A stretch of 64,000 nt of DNA. Source: Lucinisca nassula. Taxonomy: Eukaryota > Mollusca > Bivalvia > Lucinida > Lucinidae. Positions 10,785 to 21,586 of this stretch are shown here, one piece after another. The stretch is from contig OY757010.1 of assembly GCA_963580285.1 (NCBI GenBank), positions 153,284,714-153,348,713 of the forward strand, in the 5' to 3' direction. Both the position numbers and the translations under genes were made by a program. The notes under the pieces were generated by a model. That model was not told where the DNA came from. It did not search any database and saw nothing but the letters and a program-made list of their open reading frames with translations. How positions within the stretch are numbered: the stretch's first letter is position 1; every line of letters begins with the position of its first letter.

Positions 10785-11010
10785 GTTTATCGTAAAAATC
10801 CTAAAAATTTTGACACCTTGAGGACTTCCTGTAATTCTCCTAAAATTTTAACAAATTTGTTTCATGATCCAGCAAGAAGTCCAAAACATGCAGATTGAAT
10901 GGCAAACCGTGTAGACCCTGGTCAGACTACTCCTTCCGGAGCAGTCTGATCAGGGTCTACACTGTTTGCTTAGGCCTGTCTGTCCCAATATTTATGATTA
11001 TTTTGGTATT
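10785..11010. mobile_element. Fb-A2 foldback
   Basis: The outer sequence (CTTGAGGACTTCCTGTAATTC, AAATTTTAACAAATTTGTT) precedes a hairpin of CAGACTACTCCTTCCGGAGC / GCAGTCTGATCAGGGTC and CACTGTTTGCTTAGGCC. The copy at 27380-27600 aligns along its whole length. Confidence 0.8.
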
Positions 11011-11053
11011 CTGAATGGAAGAATTTGCTGCTCAGAAGACATTCTTATCTTCA

Positions 11054-11145
11054 AGTGGAGATATACCTGCTAATAGTGGAGATATACCTGCTAATAGTGG
11101 AGATATACCTGCTAATAGCGTAGATATACCTGCTAATAGTGGAGG
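11054..11145. repeat. 21-bp minisatellite, about 4.4 units
   Basis: Units of AGTGGAGATATACCTGCTAAT start at 11054, 11075, 11096 and 11117 (the last with AGCGTAG), followed by a partial fifth unit. The period is exactly 21 bp. Confidence 0.95.
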
Positions 11146-11451
11146 CAAAATCTTTTTTTAAATTATCTCCCCTGAAAGTGTATCCATTTCTTTAAATAAA
11201 GATGATTTTCGTGGATAATATCTCATTATAATTTCATTATATATAACATCTATTTATTGACATCTGTGTTCCCAACTTAAAATCTTTACCTCATAGTTCA
11301 TGTCTTAAAGACTTAAAACAAATTGGTTGCTAGCAGCCCACAGAAGAAACATTTTGAAACAGTATAGACCCAAATCAAATGGCACTGAACAGGTCTCCAT
11401 AGGGTCAACTTTGCATGAAATACAGAGCCAAGTTGCTGAAAGCATCATTAG

Positions 11452-11562
11452 CAGTTGTCAAAATGTTAACTGTTCTGGTAATACACTGGTATTTTTGCTG
11501 AAAAAAAGTTCTCACATTTTTTTTCAGCAAAAATACAACCACATAACTAGCAGTTTAGCAAT
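11452..11562. repeat. Fb-K central hairpin, partial
   Basis: TGTTAACTGTTCTGG, then TTTTTGCTGAAAAAAAG and TTTTTTCAGCAAAAATAC match the middle of Fb-K, but the CAGCTTTTGC loop arms are lost. Confidence 0.6.
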
Positions 11563-11590
11563 ATGTTATCTATCCTCAGTTCATTAAAGT

Positions 11591-12480
11591 GTAAATATGT
11601 TAAACACAATGGCACCCTGTACAAGAATTTGTGTCACAGGTGAAATGTTTGTCTAAGTACAAAGAAACTGTAATCCATATTTAGCTTATTGAATACTGGT
11701 AAATTCTGCTTCACACAGAAAGTGGGGCATGGAGCTTAGGGATTGTCAAAAAATCTATACCATTGCAATCCTGCTGCCTTCAGATTTATACTGCATATTC
11801 AGAAATGTCTTTATCATTACGGAAAGTTTCGCCCAATTAACTGAGAAGGACTAGTGATGCAATCAGTCAGCCCATGCTGTCAGTCATTTCTATGACCTGT
11901 TCACAAGCACATAATAGAAAGTTGAACATGGTGCGTCCAAGCTTTCGTTTTAAACAGCATCAGATGTGCTATGGGGTGAAGTCTTATTGCTAAACTGCTG
12001 GTTGCATGGTTGTATGAGTGCATATTCAGTGATCAAAGTTATGACAGAACATTTTGATGTCTTCAGTGTTAAAACAATTGGGCCCTGGTATTTCTATAAA
12101 AATAAATAGAAAATATAATAATCCTGTGCACAGGAAAAATGCAAGTTTCCCACCGCAAAAAATCAATCATGCTGCACATATGCACACATTGATCAGAGAC
12201 TTGACAGGTCCCTGATCTCATCTGTGGAAAATATCTCATTCACATAGTGAAACACAGATATGCTGATGTGCTGCCTATTTCAACCTTTAACAGTTCACCA
12301 AGTATTTACCTCTGTGACTGCTGAAAAAACAACTGCAACTCTTTGGAACTGTCCAAAACTGTGAGGTTTAAAAGTCCATTCAGCATTAATGGGCTGTATG
12401 GCCTGTCCTTGTTACTGTAGTCTCACTGTACATTAGGTTATCACACTCTTAATAATAATGCTCTCTGTCATGTCCCTAAA
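11591..12480. other. No recognisable feature
   Basis: About 0.9 kb without a family repeated elsewhere in the window and without an open frame bounded by plausible splice sites. Probably intergenic or intronic. Confidence 0.4.
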
Positions 12481-12489
12481 GATTGCATT

Positions 12490-12970
12490 TTGTGGTACAC
12501 CACAACCTCTTTATAGCAATGTACATCATTACGCAAACACGCCTATACAAATACATTGTCACCTTTATCGCCGAAAAAATGAAAATTTTATGATGAAAAA
12601 TTGTGATATTTTTCTTATTTCTGCTCAAATTATAGATTGTGGGCACTCGTTAGAACCGCCTCATCGAGGCGGTTCTAACGAGTACCCACAATCTATATTT
12701 TAGAGCAGAAATAAGAAAAATAAGGTATACCCCCTGAATCCCCAGTTTTACTGTATAAAAGTGGGGTTCAAGGGGGTCAAAATTATATAGGTGTGTTTTC
12801 ATGATGTGATAACACCATTTTGAGTCTTACATGTTTTGAAGATAGATCCCAAAATGTTGAAAAATGACCATAAATGGTCAGTCATTTCCCTACATGAACC
12901 AAAAGTATATAGCTTACATAGGAAAATTACCTTAAATTCTGTATAATCTACACATTTTGGATATAAAAAA
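12490..12970. mobile_element. Fb-E foldback split by Fb-D
   Basis: GTACACCACAACCTCTTTAT at 12495 matches the start of the Fb-E copy at 19656, and after Fb-D the sequence resumes with ACCATTTTGAGTC, GATCCCAAAATG and AAAAATGACCATAAATGGTC, which match its interior. The right terminal repeat is not evident. Confidence 0.6.
12524..12810. mobile_element. Fb-D foldback, complete
   Basis: The ends CATTACGCAAACACGCCTAT and ATAGGTGTGTTTTCATGATG are inverted. The centre is a long palindrome: AAATTATAGATTGTGGGCAC, CGTTAGAACCGCCTC and GAGGCGGTTCTAACGAG. A CCCCAGTTTTACTGTATAAA block follows. Length is 287 bp. Complete relatives: 21299-21586 and 22563-22820. Confidence 0.85.
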
Positions 12971-12982
12971 TGCCCATTTAAC

Positions 12983-13624
12983 GTTTTTAGCTCACCTGTG
13001 CCAAAGGCTTTTGTGAGCGCTCAATGTCCGTCGTGCATCGTCCATCTGTCAACAATAAAATGTCAACTTAAAACTCATCTCCTAAACCAGTGAACAGATT
13101 TTGAAATATTTTTGCAGGAATGTACCTTTGGGAACTTCTACCAAATTTGCCTAATTATTCCCTTCTGCTGATCAAAATGGCCACCAGAGCTAAAAATAGA
13201 AAAAAACCTTAAAACAACATCTCCAAGACCACTGACCCGATTTCAAAATAATTTCACAGTAATATTCCTTGGGTTACTCTCTACCAAAATTGCTCAAACC
13301 GTTCCATTCGACTAAACAAGATGGCTGTCAAAGCTAAAAACAGAAAAACCTTAAGATGACTTCTCCTAAACCAGCGGACAGATTTTGAAATAATTCCACA
13401 GGAATCTTCCTTGGATGACACTCTACCAACTTGCCTTAACTGTTCTGCTTGGATTAACAAAATGGCTGCCAGAGCTAAAAATAGAAAAAAAAACAACAAC
13501 TTTTAAACAACTTCTCCTTAACCAGTGAACAGATTTTGAAATAATATTACATGAATGTTCCTTGGATGACTCTACCAAATTTTATCAAACCATCCTGCTC
13601 TGACAAACAAAATGGTCACCATAG

Positions 13625-13659
<35 letters not shown>

Positions 13660-13858
13660 AAACAAACAACAAAAACACCTTTAAACAACTTCTCCTTAAT
13701 CAGTGGACAGATTTTGAAATAATTTCACAGAAATGTTCCTTGGGTCACATCAACTAAAATTGTTTGACTCCTCCACTCCACCTCATATTACCTAATGTTT
13801 CATTTGGACAATATGGATCAGGTGAGCAATTCAGGGCCATCATGGACCTCTTGTTTAT
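12983..13858 (+). mobile_element. GTA-2: short array-carrying element
   Basis: It starts TTTTTAGCTCACCTGTGCC with TTTGTGAGCGC and GTCCGTCGTGC, and ends GGATCAGGTGAGCAATTCAG then GGGCCATCATGGACCTC. Four units of about 147 bp carry AAAATGGCTGCCAGAGC or variants near 13169, 13317, 13459 and 13609. It is a diverged, short relative of GTA-3. Confidence 0.8.
13627..13659. repeat. Poly(A) tract inside GTA-2
   Basis: About 31 consecutive A residues expand the AAAAATAGAAAAA part of one array unit, followed by CAAACAAACAAC. Confidence 0.95.
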
Positions 13859-13937
13859 TTGGACCCCAGCAGCAGTGTTGTATAGTGGTTGGGTGTATTT
13901 TCCTTATTTATGCTTGAAATTATAGATTGTGGATGCT

Positions 13938-14102
13938 AGTGAGTGAGTGAGTGTTTGTTTTACGTCCCACCAACAGCTAAGGTCATACGGAGACGGGCCC
14001 ACGGTTTAAAGACTCGTCCGAAAGTCTAGCGAAGCCCGGGATCGATCCTGCGACCCTGGTTTACAAGGCGAGTAGCGAAACCACTGCACCACTGAGGCTT
14101 CT
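13938..14102 (-). mobile_element. S1 SINE inside a degraded Fb-D
   Basis: Reverse-oriented S1: it begins GTGAGTGAGTGAGTG and GTTTTACGTCCCACCAACAG and ends at CACTGAGGCTTC. The flanks GATGCTAGT and GATGCTGGT look like an eroded target duplication. Fb-D-like sequence (AAATTATAGATTGTGGATGC before, GGTTAGAACAACC after) surrounds it. Confidence 0.8.
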
Positions 14103-14204
14103 ATGTTGATGCTGGTTAGAACAACCTTGTTGATGCTGTTCTAGCATGAACCCGCATTGTAAAAGAGAAGATACAGTTACACGCTTTTGTTTTGTAATTA
14201 CATA

Positions 14205-14387
14205 TACAGTCCAACCTGTATTAAGCAAGCACCTAAGGAATAACCAAAATGTGCTTGCTTAAGACAGGCGCTTGCTTAATACAGGTGAAATTTAATACAT
14301 TTGCCCAATTTGGGAACCAAATGCTTGCTTGCTTAAGACAGGTTGCTTGCTTAATAGAGGTGGCCGCTAATACAGATTTTACTGTAT
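14205..14387. mobile_element. Fb-F repeat
   Basis: It starts ACAGTCCAACCTGTATTAAG and ends GATTTTACTGTA. The interior alternates AAGCAAGCACC and GTGCTTGCTTAAGACAGG in both orientations. The ACAGT...ACTGT ends are of the Tc1/mariner-derived MITE type. The second copy is at 15416-15582. Confidence 0.75.
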
Positions 14388-14556
14388 TGTTTAATCTGAA
14401 CAAAATGATTATGTCTATGGTAGCATGTTAAAAGTTAACAAAGAGCAGCCCAATGTTTACCAAGGCTGGGTTTACACTATTTACTGACGTATGCTGTCCC
14501 AGAGAAAAATATGGATTAATAAGTTTCACAGACATGTCAGCAAATGTCCTAACTGG

Positions 14557-14788
14557 GAAAACCTGGCACATTTTTCCGTCATTTTTCAAAGGTAGACAAC
14601 TTTTGGGACTTCCTGTTCGTTTTCTATAAACTCTGTCCCACTGAAAAAGGGGTCTACTCTTAAAGGAAAGAATTTGCCACTCAGGAGCAAATTCTTTCCT
14701 TTAAGAGTTGACCCCTATTGACATGGGAGACAAAAATACTTTTGAAGGAGTTGCTTCCCCTGAAGGAGTACCCATTCCCCTTAAAAGG
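14557..14788. mobile_element. Fb-B foldback
   Basis: CAAAGGTAGACAACTTTTGG, the hairpin AAAGAATTTGCCACTCAGG / AGCAAATTCTTTCCTTT, and the end GAGTACCCATTCCCCTTAA identify it. The left terminal arm is partly eroded (AACCTGGCACATTTTTCC). Confidence 0.8.
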
Positions 14789-15109
14789 AAACCATCTGCT
14801 AAGACCAGTTTTCACTTGACACCATTCACTTGTTCTTACACTGCTACTTCCTTTTTGCAGTGTTTATCAGACATATTTTTGTTGCCCGTTCAAGGTAGTT
14901 AGGAGGTTTTGAGAGGTTAATCTCTGAGCTCTAGACTTGTTATAAACTTGCACATCATTGTTGATTGAAGTTTTTATCTCATGGCACTTAAATGCACATT
15001 TAACAACTTCATGAAGATGGGGACGGGACATTACCTGAGATAGAACATTACCTGAAATAGACAATCTAAGATCACGCATTGGTACTGGCTGATACTGCAT
15101 TACCTTATG

Positions 15110-15212
15110 TATTCGGACAGACAGGGTTGAGCAAACAGTGCAGACCCTGATGAGACGCCGCAGAACGCGGCATCTCATCAGGGTCTGCACTGTTTGCCAC
15201 TCATCCAACTAT
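15110..15212. mobile_element. Fb-A-type core hairpin
   Basis: GCAAACAGTGCAGACCCTGA and TCAGGGTCTGCACTGTTTGC form the arms around GACGCCGCAGAACGCGGC. ATTCGGACAGACAGG on the left resembles Fb-A2, so it is a hybrid of Fb-A core and Fb-A2 flank. Confidence 0.75.
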
Positions 15213-15232
15213 TTTAGGTTCAACATTAGGTA

Positions 15233-15396
15233 GAAGCCTCCGTGGTGTAGTGTTTACGCTACTCGCCTTGTAAACCAGCAATCGTAGGATCGATCCCGGG
15301 CTTCTCCAGCCTTTCGGATGAGTCTTTAAACCAAGGTCCCATCTCCATATGACCTTAGCGGTTGGTGGGACGTAAACCTCAAACACTCACTCACTC
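15233..15396 (+). mobile_element. S1 SINE with 12-bp target duplication
   Basis: It runs from GAAGCCTCCGTGGTGTAGTG to CAAACACTCACTCACT. CAACATTAGGTA at 15221-15232 and CAACATTGGGTA at 15397-15408 differ at one base and mark the insertion site. Confidence 0.9.
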
Positions 15397-15415
15397 AACA
15401 TTGGGTATTAAATTG

Positions 15416-15582
15416 TACAACCTGTATTAAGCAAGCACCAATGAGATATTCAAAAAGGGTGTGCTTAAGACAGGTGCTTGCTTAACACAGGTGAATTTTA
15501 ATGCATTTTGCTTTTTTGGGAACTGAATGCCTGCTTGCTTAAGACAGGTTGTTTGCTTAATAGAGGTGGCCACTAAGATAGG
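15416..15582. mobile_element. Fb-F repeat
   Basis: ACCTGTATTAAGCAAGCACC, GTGCTTAAGACAGGTGCTTG and TTGCTTAATAGAGGTGGCC align with the copy at 14205-14387 in the same orientation, 1.2 kb away. Confidence 0.75.
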
Positions 15583-15599
15583 TTTAACAAATTTTAGAG

Positions 15600-16104
15600 C
15601 AAGAATGGTATGGAATTTAGGGTGTACAAATACTTAGGGTAAATATGCTTTTTCCACTTGGTCTCCTTGTACTGTTGCTATGATATGCAGACTTGGCTGA
15701 GTCTTTGCTGTTTGCAGTTGTATGTGGAGTCCTCTTTTGTCATGTGGTGGCTCATGTCTTTAAATTAGAAACTTAAACATTCCGCAATATCTGTTTGCAT
15801 TTTGTTCACAGTATCTGTAATGTGAAAAAAAAAACAAACAAAAAACCCTAGAATAATGCATTAAATGCCGTTAACAACAAATGGCAACTTCAAAATTTCA
15901 TTTGTTTCTTTTTGTAATTCCTTCTAAGTACTTGGACAGCTGTGTTGTAGTGAACAGTGTAGATTAGTGTATATTACCAAGATCAGAGGCTGATCACTTC
16001 ATCCTGCAAGCTTCATTTTGACTTTTATAAAGTGAGAGCCAAACAGAATTCTGCAGCAGTCAGCAGTCTTAAAAGAATTGTTTCCGCTAGAGTATTTTTT
16101 TTTT
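15600..16104. other. Mostly featureless; a weak dispersed repeat
   Basis: GATATGCAGACTTGGCTGAG with TTTGTCATGTGGTGGCTCA resembles 20685-20755 and 62380-62490, a poorly defined dispersed repeat. Around 15950 a very degraded CAGTGTAGAT...GATCAGAGGCTGATCA core is present. No gene is seen. Confidence 0.4.
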
Positions 16105-16215
16105 TTCTTTTTTTAGAAATTTAGACATGACATTTCATATGAATTATCTGCCGAGCAGATGCTCTACATGAAATTGCAGGCCTTATTTTCTCTGAAAAAT
16201 AAGAAAAAAAAAATA
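16105..16215. repeat. Fb-C foldback
   Basis: TTCATATGAATTATCTGCC pairs imperfectly with GCAGATGCTCTACATGAA, followed by GCAGGCCTTATTTTCTCTG and AAAAATAAG. It resembles the better copy at 16640. Confidence 0.65.
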
Positions 16216-16299
16216 TTTGAAAATATTGTCTGCACAGTTGTCTGGGTGCTTTTATCCTGGCTCTTAGTATTCAATGGTTGAGATATTTCCAGATAAATA

Positions 16300-16527
16300 T
16301 AGAAAGATCATTTTGTTCAGATTTATTGCCTGGATTTTGTTAATTTTGTTTATGGATACTTACAGATATGTTTTTGTTCTATTTTTGTTGGAAAATTCTG
16401 TTAGCGCCAATTCTGTTAGCAAATAGTGCAGGCCCTGAGCAGATGCCACATTGTGCGGCATCTGATTTGGCCCTGCACTGTTTGCTAAGGTAACCCTTTA
16501 TGGGGTTCCCGCATGCAACGGGTTAAT
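16300..16527. mobile_element. Fb-A foldback
   Basis: GCAAATAGTGCAGGCCCTGA and TTGGCCCTGCACTGTTTGC surround GATGCCACATTGTGCGGCATC. It ends CGGGTTAAT. The ATTTTTGTTGGAAAATTCTG block also occurs in reverse in the copy at 21967. Confidence 0.8.
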
Positions 16528-16624
16528 CATTATAACTTAGCATTGTTGGAAGCTTCGTTGGTGAAGAGTTAACCCTTAAAGTGTCTAAGAAATTTTTGGA
16601 GCAGATGACAGTTTTATATTTTGA

Positions 16625-16730
16625 ATTATTTTTCAGAGCAAATAAGGCTTGACATTTCATGTGAATTGTCTAGCAGACAATTCACATGCAATGTCAAGCC
16701 TTGTTTCATCTGGAAAACCAGCTTTTGCAG
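16625..16730. repeat. Fb-C foldback, best copy
   Basis: AAGGCTTGACATTTCATGTG and AATTGTCTAGC pair with GCAGACAATTCACATG and CAATGTCAAGCCTT, a near-perfect hairpin with a loop of a few bases. Confidence 0.8.
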
Positions 16731-17404
16731 CTCTGCAGAACCTGCAACCAATGAAAAAGAGATTTTCTAAAGAAAATACAATTGACCAATAACTAAATGT
16801 TTCTTCAAAAACCGATAAAACGTCAGCTTGATTATACAACATTAACCCAAATTGGCCCAATCGCCCATCATTGATGGTCCATGCAATACCCAAAAAATTT
16901 GAAAGTGAATCTGCAAATGTTGTGATTGGCAGTTTAAGTGTCTAGAAGCCTGGCATAAAATCATAAAGCTGCACTTTATAGCAGATCTATCCAGACTGTC
17001 AAGGCTATGGATGTTTGATAGAAACCTTTTGTTTTTTACTTTTATAGGAAGTCTTTTTTGTGAGAAAATGCCTACAATATTGGTCTAGACAGGGAAGTTT
17101 TGTAAAATTGCCTTTTTCATAGTGCTCAGACAATGCATTGATTTATTTATCATAGTTTTCAAGTGCAGCCAGGTAATAGGACTCATTGTCAATCATGTGT
17201 TGTTAGGAAAGATTTTAGAAATAGCTTTTGTGCAAAGTAACATCAAAGCATTCCGTTAAAGAAAAGTTCAGAAAGCTGCACACACATGCACTACATTCAT
17301 TGATGCAAGCTATTTTACATGTGTGACTGCAACTTCAAAGGAGAGCACATTCCATTTCCGGTGGAAGTTTCCTTTGCTCTAGATTGGTGGACAGGAATTC
17401 TTCT
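16731..17404. other. No recognisable feature
   Basis: Unique by eye within the window. Short open frames lack splice support and coding character. Confidence 0.4.
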
Positions 17405-17755
17405 CTTTAAGGGGAATGGGTACACCATACATTAGGTTCCTATTCTGGGCTTCTCGACACATTGTACTTTTGGATGAGTAGGTATACCAATGTTCCATCT
17501 CCATATGACCTTAGTTGTTGGTGGGATGTAAAACTCAAGGTTCTGTCAGTTTTTACAAGGGAGGTAAATTTTATTACTTCCTTGATTGCTTTCCTAAAAT
17601 TTAGCTTCTCCAAAATGTGTCTTCTCTTAAAAGAAAGAATTCGGAGAAAATTCTTTCTTTTAAAATTAACACCCTTATAGCTTAAGAATAGATCCCAATT
17701 GATAAAAGAGAGTTTGCTCCCCTTGAAAGTGTATATAGTCCACATAATGATGAAC
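17405..17755. mobile_element. Fb-B foldback with an S1 fragment inside
   Basis: The left end AAGGGGAATGGGTACACC is followed at about 17436 by S1 sequence (GGGCTTCTCGACACATTG to GTTGGTGGGATGTAAAACTC). From about 17545 Fb-B resumes with GGGAGGTAAATTTTATTAC, a weak hairpin AAAGAAAGAATTCGG / GAGAAAATTCTTTC, and GAAAGTGTATATAGTCC. Confidence 0.65.
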
Positions 17756-18167
17756 ATTTTGCAAGAAATAAATTTACTCAGCCCATGTTTCAAAGTTTAT
17801 GTCTGTAAAATGTTTTCGTTTGATTTTCTTTGTATGTGAAAATTCTACTATCCCATGCTGATATTTTTGCGTTCAGCCCACACATCCAAAATAATCCTTG
17901 ATGCAAAGTTTTGCACACACTGAAAAAAATCACCCCTTCGATATTGTTTTGGTGCTGTGTCAAGCTACATACAAGCAGACAGTTTGTGCTATCTTATGAC
18001 AGCTCTTGTTCAATTTCTTGCCTCAAATGACACGTAGATTACACTGGCATACTGCCTAATTTTTGTCAGGGAAGTAAAGATATAAATTTGGCAGATGTAT
18101 AAATTCAGAAGGCCATCTAGAACTTGATGTCTAAAGGACTATTCAGCTAAATTTATTTGTTGATATC
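17756..18167. other. No recognisable feature
   Basis: About 0.4 kb with no repeat family or gene signal that I can see. Confidence 0.4.
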
Positions 18168-18751
18168 TTAACCCTTATCCTGCTGTTCACAATAACCTCT
18201 ACCTTTGCAAATGGTGTAGATCCAGATCAGATGGCTTCTGAAGAAGTCATCTGATCAGAATCTACCCTGTTTGACATTCAGTTTGTGAATTTGCAGGAAT
18301 AATTACATCAAGCAATCTGTTTTGTCCAAAGTCAGAAATGGGTGTGGCTTAATTAATTTTATCATATGACATTGGGTCTGAGAATATAATAATAAATAAA
18401 TGTTCTGTAATAAATTCGGTTATCCACTAGTGGATTAAATATGCAAATTAGTTAGATACGCTCCATAACGTTACATGTATGTCATCCTTAACGATGTCGC
18501 ATTTACTAATGTCAGAATATTGACATTTTTGTATAAAAATCGTGAATTAAACACGTTTTAAATGTCATATGATAAATAGAATCTTGCATTCATGCTCATG
18601 TATTATTGAATTCATTAAACTTGTTGGGGAAAAGGGATAAAATGCTCGGCAGAGCCTCACATTTTCTCCATTTTCCTCAACTCGTTTGATAAATTCAATA
18701 ATACATGGCCACTCATGTAAGATCCTCTATATTCAGCGGGATAAGGGTTAA
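18168..18751. mobile_element. Fb-G foldback carrying a second palindromic insertion
   Basis: Inverted ends TTAACCCTTATCCTGCTG and CAGCGGGATAAGGGTTAA. Near the left end is the Fb-A-like core (GTGTAGATCCAGATCAGATG / CATCTGATCAGAATCTACC). The interior from about 18358 is foreign to other Fb-G copies. ATCATATGACATT is inverted at 18361 and 18560, and ATGTATTATTGAATTCATTA is inverted near 18690 (AAATTCAATAATACAT). Confidence 0.75.
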
Positions 18752-18756
18752 CAATA

Positions 18757-19070
18757 GTTGAACTTCAATGGCTCAAACATAGTTGGGACCTTAAAAATGT
18801 GTTTGAGTTTGGGGTATAGTTTGAGCCACTGAGGGTTATTTATAGCGCTTTGAAATAAGGTTTGTTGTGTGTACTCATTAGAATCGCCTCATTGAGGCGA
18901 TTCTAATGGGCACATCAACATACCTTTTCAAGATGAAATAAGAAAAAGTCTGTAAATTATCCTAAATATAGGGATATCTGGAGCTATGGGAAGAGTTCTC
19001 AAGGGACTCAAAGGAGAGTACAGACATCCATGGTAAACAAGTCATTAGTGTTGGAGCCATCAACACGGCA
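18757..19070. mobile_element. Fb-H foldback
   Basis: It starts GTTGAACTTCAATGGCTCAA and contains the palindrome CATTAGAATCGCCTCATTGA / GGCGATTCTAATGGG. It ends in a decayed GTGTTGGAGCCATCAA. It abuts the Fb-G end, separated by a few bases. Confidence 0.75.
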
Positions 19071-19094
19071 GATTTCAGATTGTTCATGTTTTGT

Positions 19095-19240
19095 CATGTC
19101 CCAAATTCAAAGGCCTCATAAATTCAATCCTGGGCTTCTCCAGACTTTTGGATGAGTCTTAAAACTGATGTTCCATGAACATATGACCATAGCTGTTGGT
19201 GGGACTTAAAACTCAACACACCCTCACTCACTGACACACT
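19095..19240 (+). repeat. S1 SINE, 5'-truncated
   Basis: It starts inside the head (AAATTCAATCCTGGGCTTC), continues CCAGACTTTTGGATGAGTC and ends GTGGGACTTAAAACTCAAC with CTCACTCACTGACAC. Confidence 0.7.
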
Positions 19241-19655
19241 CTAAATTCACAGACACTGAATTATTTTGAAAAAGTGTATACAGGTTATCTCCCTTGAGCC
19301 ATTGAAAAGTTCATAGACTTATAAAAAATGAAAATGTTTTTCCTAGAAAGTATTTTCTTATAAAGTGTGGAGTTTGTCATCTGATCAAAGTTACTGTGCA
19401 AAATTGAGAAAATATCAAATTGTATGCTAATTTTTGATAAATATGTTAAGTTTTTGGGCTGTGAAAAATAATCCCTAGCTTCCATTCTTACTGTTAACTT
19501 AATATCCTTTATAGTTTACATTCCTAGCTTCAGGCATCACTGTTGACTTATAACTTCATTGTCCACAAGCATAGCCAAGTTAAAAGTCGGACCCCCGAGT
19601 CCAGCTTAGTATCTGTCTGCTTGGTGATCCATATTGTTACAGCACTGAATATGTA
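19241..19655. other. No recognisable feature
   Basis: No gene signal. A 66-codon minus-strand open frame here has no homology I recognise and no splice context. Confidence 0.4.
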
Positions 19656-19881
19656 GTACACCAAAACCTCTTTATAACACTATTAATGAGGTCCAAAGCA
19701 AAAACCATGTCAGTTAAACAACCGTGTTTTATCCAAACAAAAATGTATAGATTATATAGAAAAATGACCATTTATGGTCATTTTTCTATATCATCTATAC
19801 ATTTTTGGGATCAATCTTGAAATGGTGTCATATCCATTACCATGTTATAATGAACCATGTTATAAAGAGGTTGTGGAATAC
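19656..19881. mobile_element. Fb-E foldback
   Basis: The ends CAAAACCTCTTTATAACACT and GTTATAAAGAGGTTGTGG are inverted. The centre is a perfect hairpin (TATAGAAAAATGACCATTTA / TGGTCATTTTTCTATA). About 225 bp. Confidence 0.8.
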
Positions 19882-20020
19882 AAGTGCTACGGAGTCTGTG
19901 TTATAAATCACTAAGTATCCCATATTGTCTCAGTCTGAGACGAACTGCCAACTTGTAAAGCCAGTCCTGTATTTGTTGCTTTCTGTCTTTAAGGACACTT
20001 TACATTTTTATGTTATACAG

Positions 20021-20386
20021 TCAAACTGTAGCTCTAACACCTTTTGGACCATGAGAGTTTGTTGATACAGGGGTAGTTCGATCCACCAAGGGTTTGCCTG
20101 AGAGCCAAATCAGGAGACATTATATTGACATCTTTTCGATTTTTTTTTTTAAATAAATGTATATCGAGTGTGCTCAATAGAATCACCTTATTGAGGTGAT
20201 TCTATTGAATGAGGTGATTCTAATGAGTACACACAACAAACATTTTCAAGATAAAATATGACAATTGTCCCAAATATATCAATATCTGTGAGCAAGGAAA
20301 AAAAATTCCTAGGGAATAAAGAATGAGTTCGAAACAGACGTGGTAAATGTGCCATGGGTGTTCGATCCATTGAAGTTTCACTGTCT
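20021..20386. mobile_element. Fb-H foldback with doubled palindrome arm
   Basis: From CAGTCAAACTGTAGCTC to GTTCGATCCATTGAAG. The palindromic core is present with one arm duplicated: GAGGTGATTCTA occurs at about 20195 and again at 20211. Confidence 0.75.
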
Positions 20387-20511
20387 GTGTGGTGCACATA
20401 TGCATGTTTTTATTCCATTTGTATATGGCTATTTGAAGCTTGTTAAATTTATTGTATTTTTCAGAACACTTTTGTAAGCTTACATATACATTGCATCATA
20501 AGAAAGTTTGC

Positions 20512-20620
20512 TTTGTTTGTTTTTTTATTTGAGGTTTAACGTCCCTGTCAGCACTGTATAGGTCATTTTTGAGACATTGCATCCAGTTTTGTGGGACTTT
20601 ACCCGAGTCTTTGCTAGTGG
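20512..20620 (-). repeat. P retroposon, 5'-truncated
   Basis: GAGGTTTAACGTCCCTGTCAG, CACTGTATAGGTC and TTGTGGGACTTTACCCGA match the 3' end of P (reverse orientation). The rest of the element is absent. Confidence 0.7.
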
Positions 20621-20844
20621 CATGAGCCCTCTATAGCTTATGGGCTATCTAAAGAGTGATAAAGGAAAACTGTTTTCATATTTGGTTGATATGCAGGCTG
20701 ATCTGAGTCTCTGCTGGCCTCACAAGTCTGGCTTTGTCATGCACTGGCTCAAATATTAACTTACTGTCAGGATACATTCCAAAGATTTTCAGAACTTAAG
20801 TTTAAGCTTAGCTTTATTTATATATAAAACACATGTAAATATAT

Positions 20845-21060
20845 GTACTGTGAAATTCCACTATTTAGACAAGCTAAAATTAAGACTGACTCTTCTTTTA
20901 ACACATACATGTAATGAAAAGGTTTCAAGTATGTGTGTCTTTGTGTTTTCTACACACACTATCCTCTGGTAAGAGCCCATCTTTTGGACTATTCAAAAGT
21001 GGTCTTTAAGACCACTTTTGAACAGTCCCAAAGGTGGTCTTATAGGAGTTTGACTGTACA
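20845..21060. mobile_element. Fb-J foldback
   Basis: TGAAATTCCACTATTTAGAC on the left and TGGTCTTATAGGAGTTTGAC on the right, with the palindrome GACTATTCAAAAGTGGTC / GACCACTTTTGAACAGTC. Orientation is opposite to the copy at 3568. Confidence 0.75.
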
Positions 21061-21298
21061 TAGATATGTTGATTCACATTAAGATAGGTTGATTCACATT
21101 ACTTCAAAACACCGCTGTCTCAGAGAAATTCCAAATAAATTTTGGGATTTCCAACATATTACTTATTCTTCATTGACCAATCAGATGCCCGGTCTTATTG
21201 CTTGGTCAGATTTTTTTTCTGACCAGTGATAAGGCAGTTGCAGTCTGCAAGCTTAATGGCTATAGGCTATAAACTGAAGAAGGAGTGTGAATCCACTT

Positions 21299-21586
21299 CG
21301 TATGACGTTACGAAAACACACCTATACAAATACATTGCAAATATTGCCACCGAAAAAATGAAAATTTTAAGATGAAAAATTGTGATATTTTTCTTATTTC
21401 TGCTCAAAATATAGATTGTGGGTACATGTTAGAACCGCCTCATCGAGGCAGTTCTAACGAGTACCCACAATCTATATTTTAGAGCAGAAATAAGAAAAAT
21501 AAGGTTTAGCCCCTTAAACCCCAGTTTTACTATATAAAAGTGGGGTTCAAGGGGGTCAAAATTATATAGGCTTGTTTTCGTGATGA
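21299..21586. mobile_element. Fb-D foldback, complete
   Basis: Ends GTTACGAAAACACACCTATA and TATAGGCTTGTTTTCGTGA; central palindrome AGAACCGCCTCATCGAGG / CAGTTCTAACGAGTACC. It is very close to 12524-12810 over its full length, which suggests recent spread. Confidence 0.85.
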
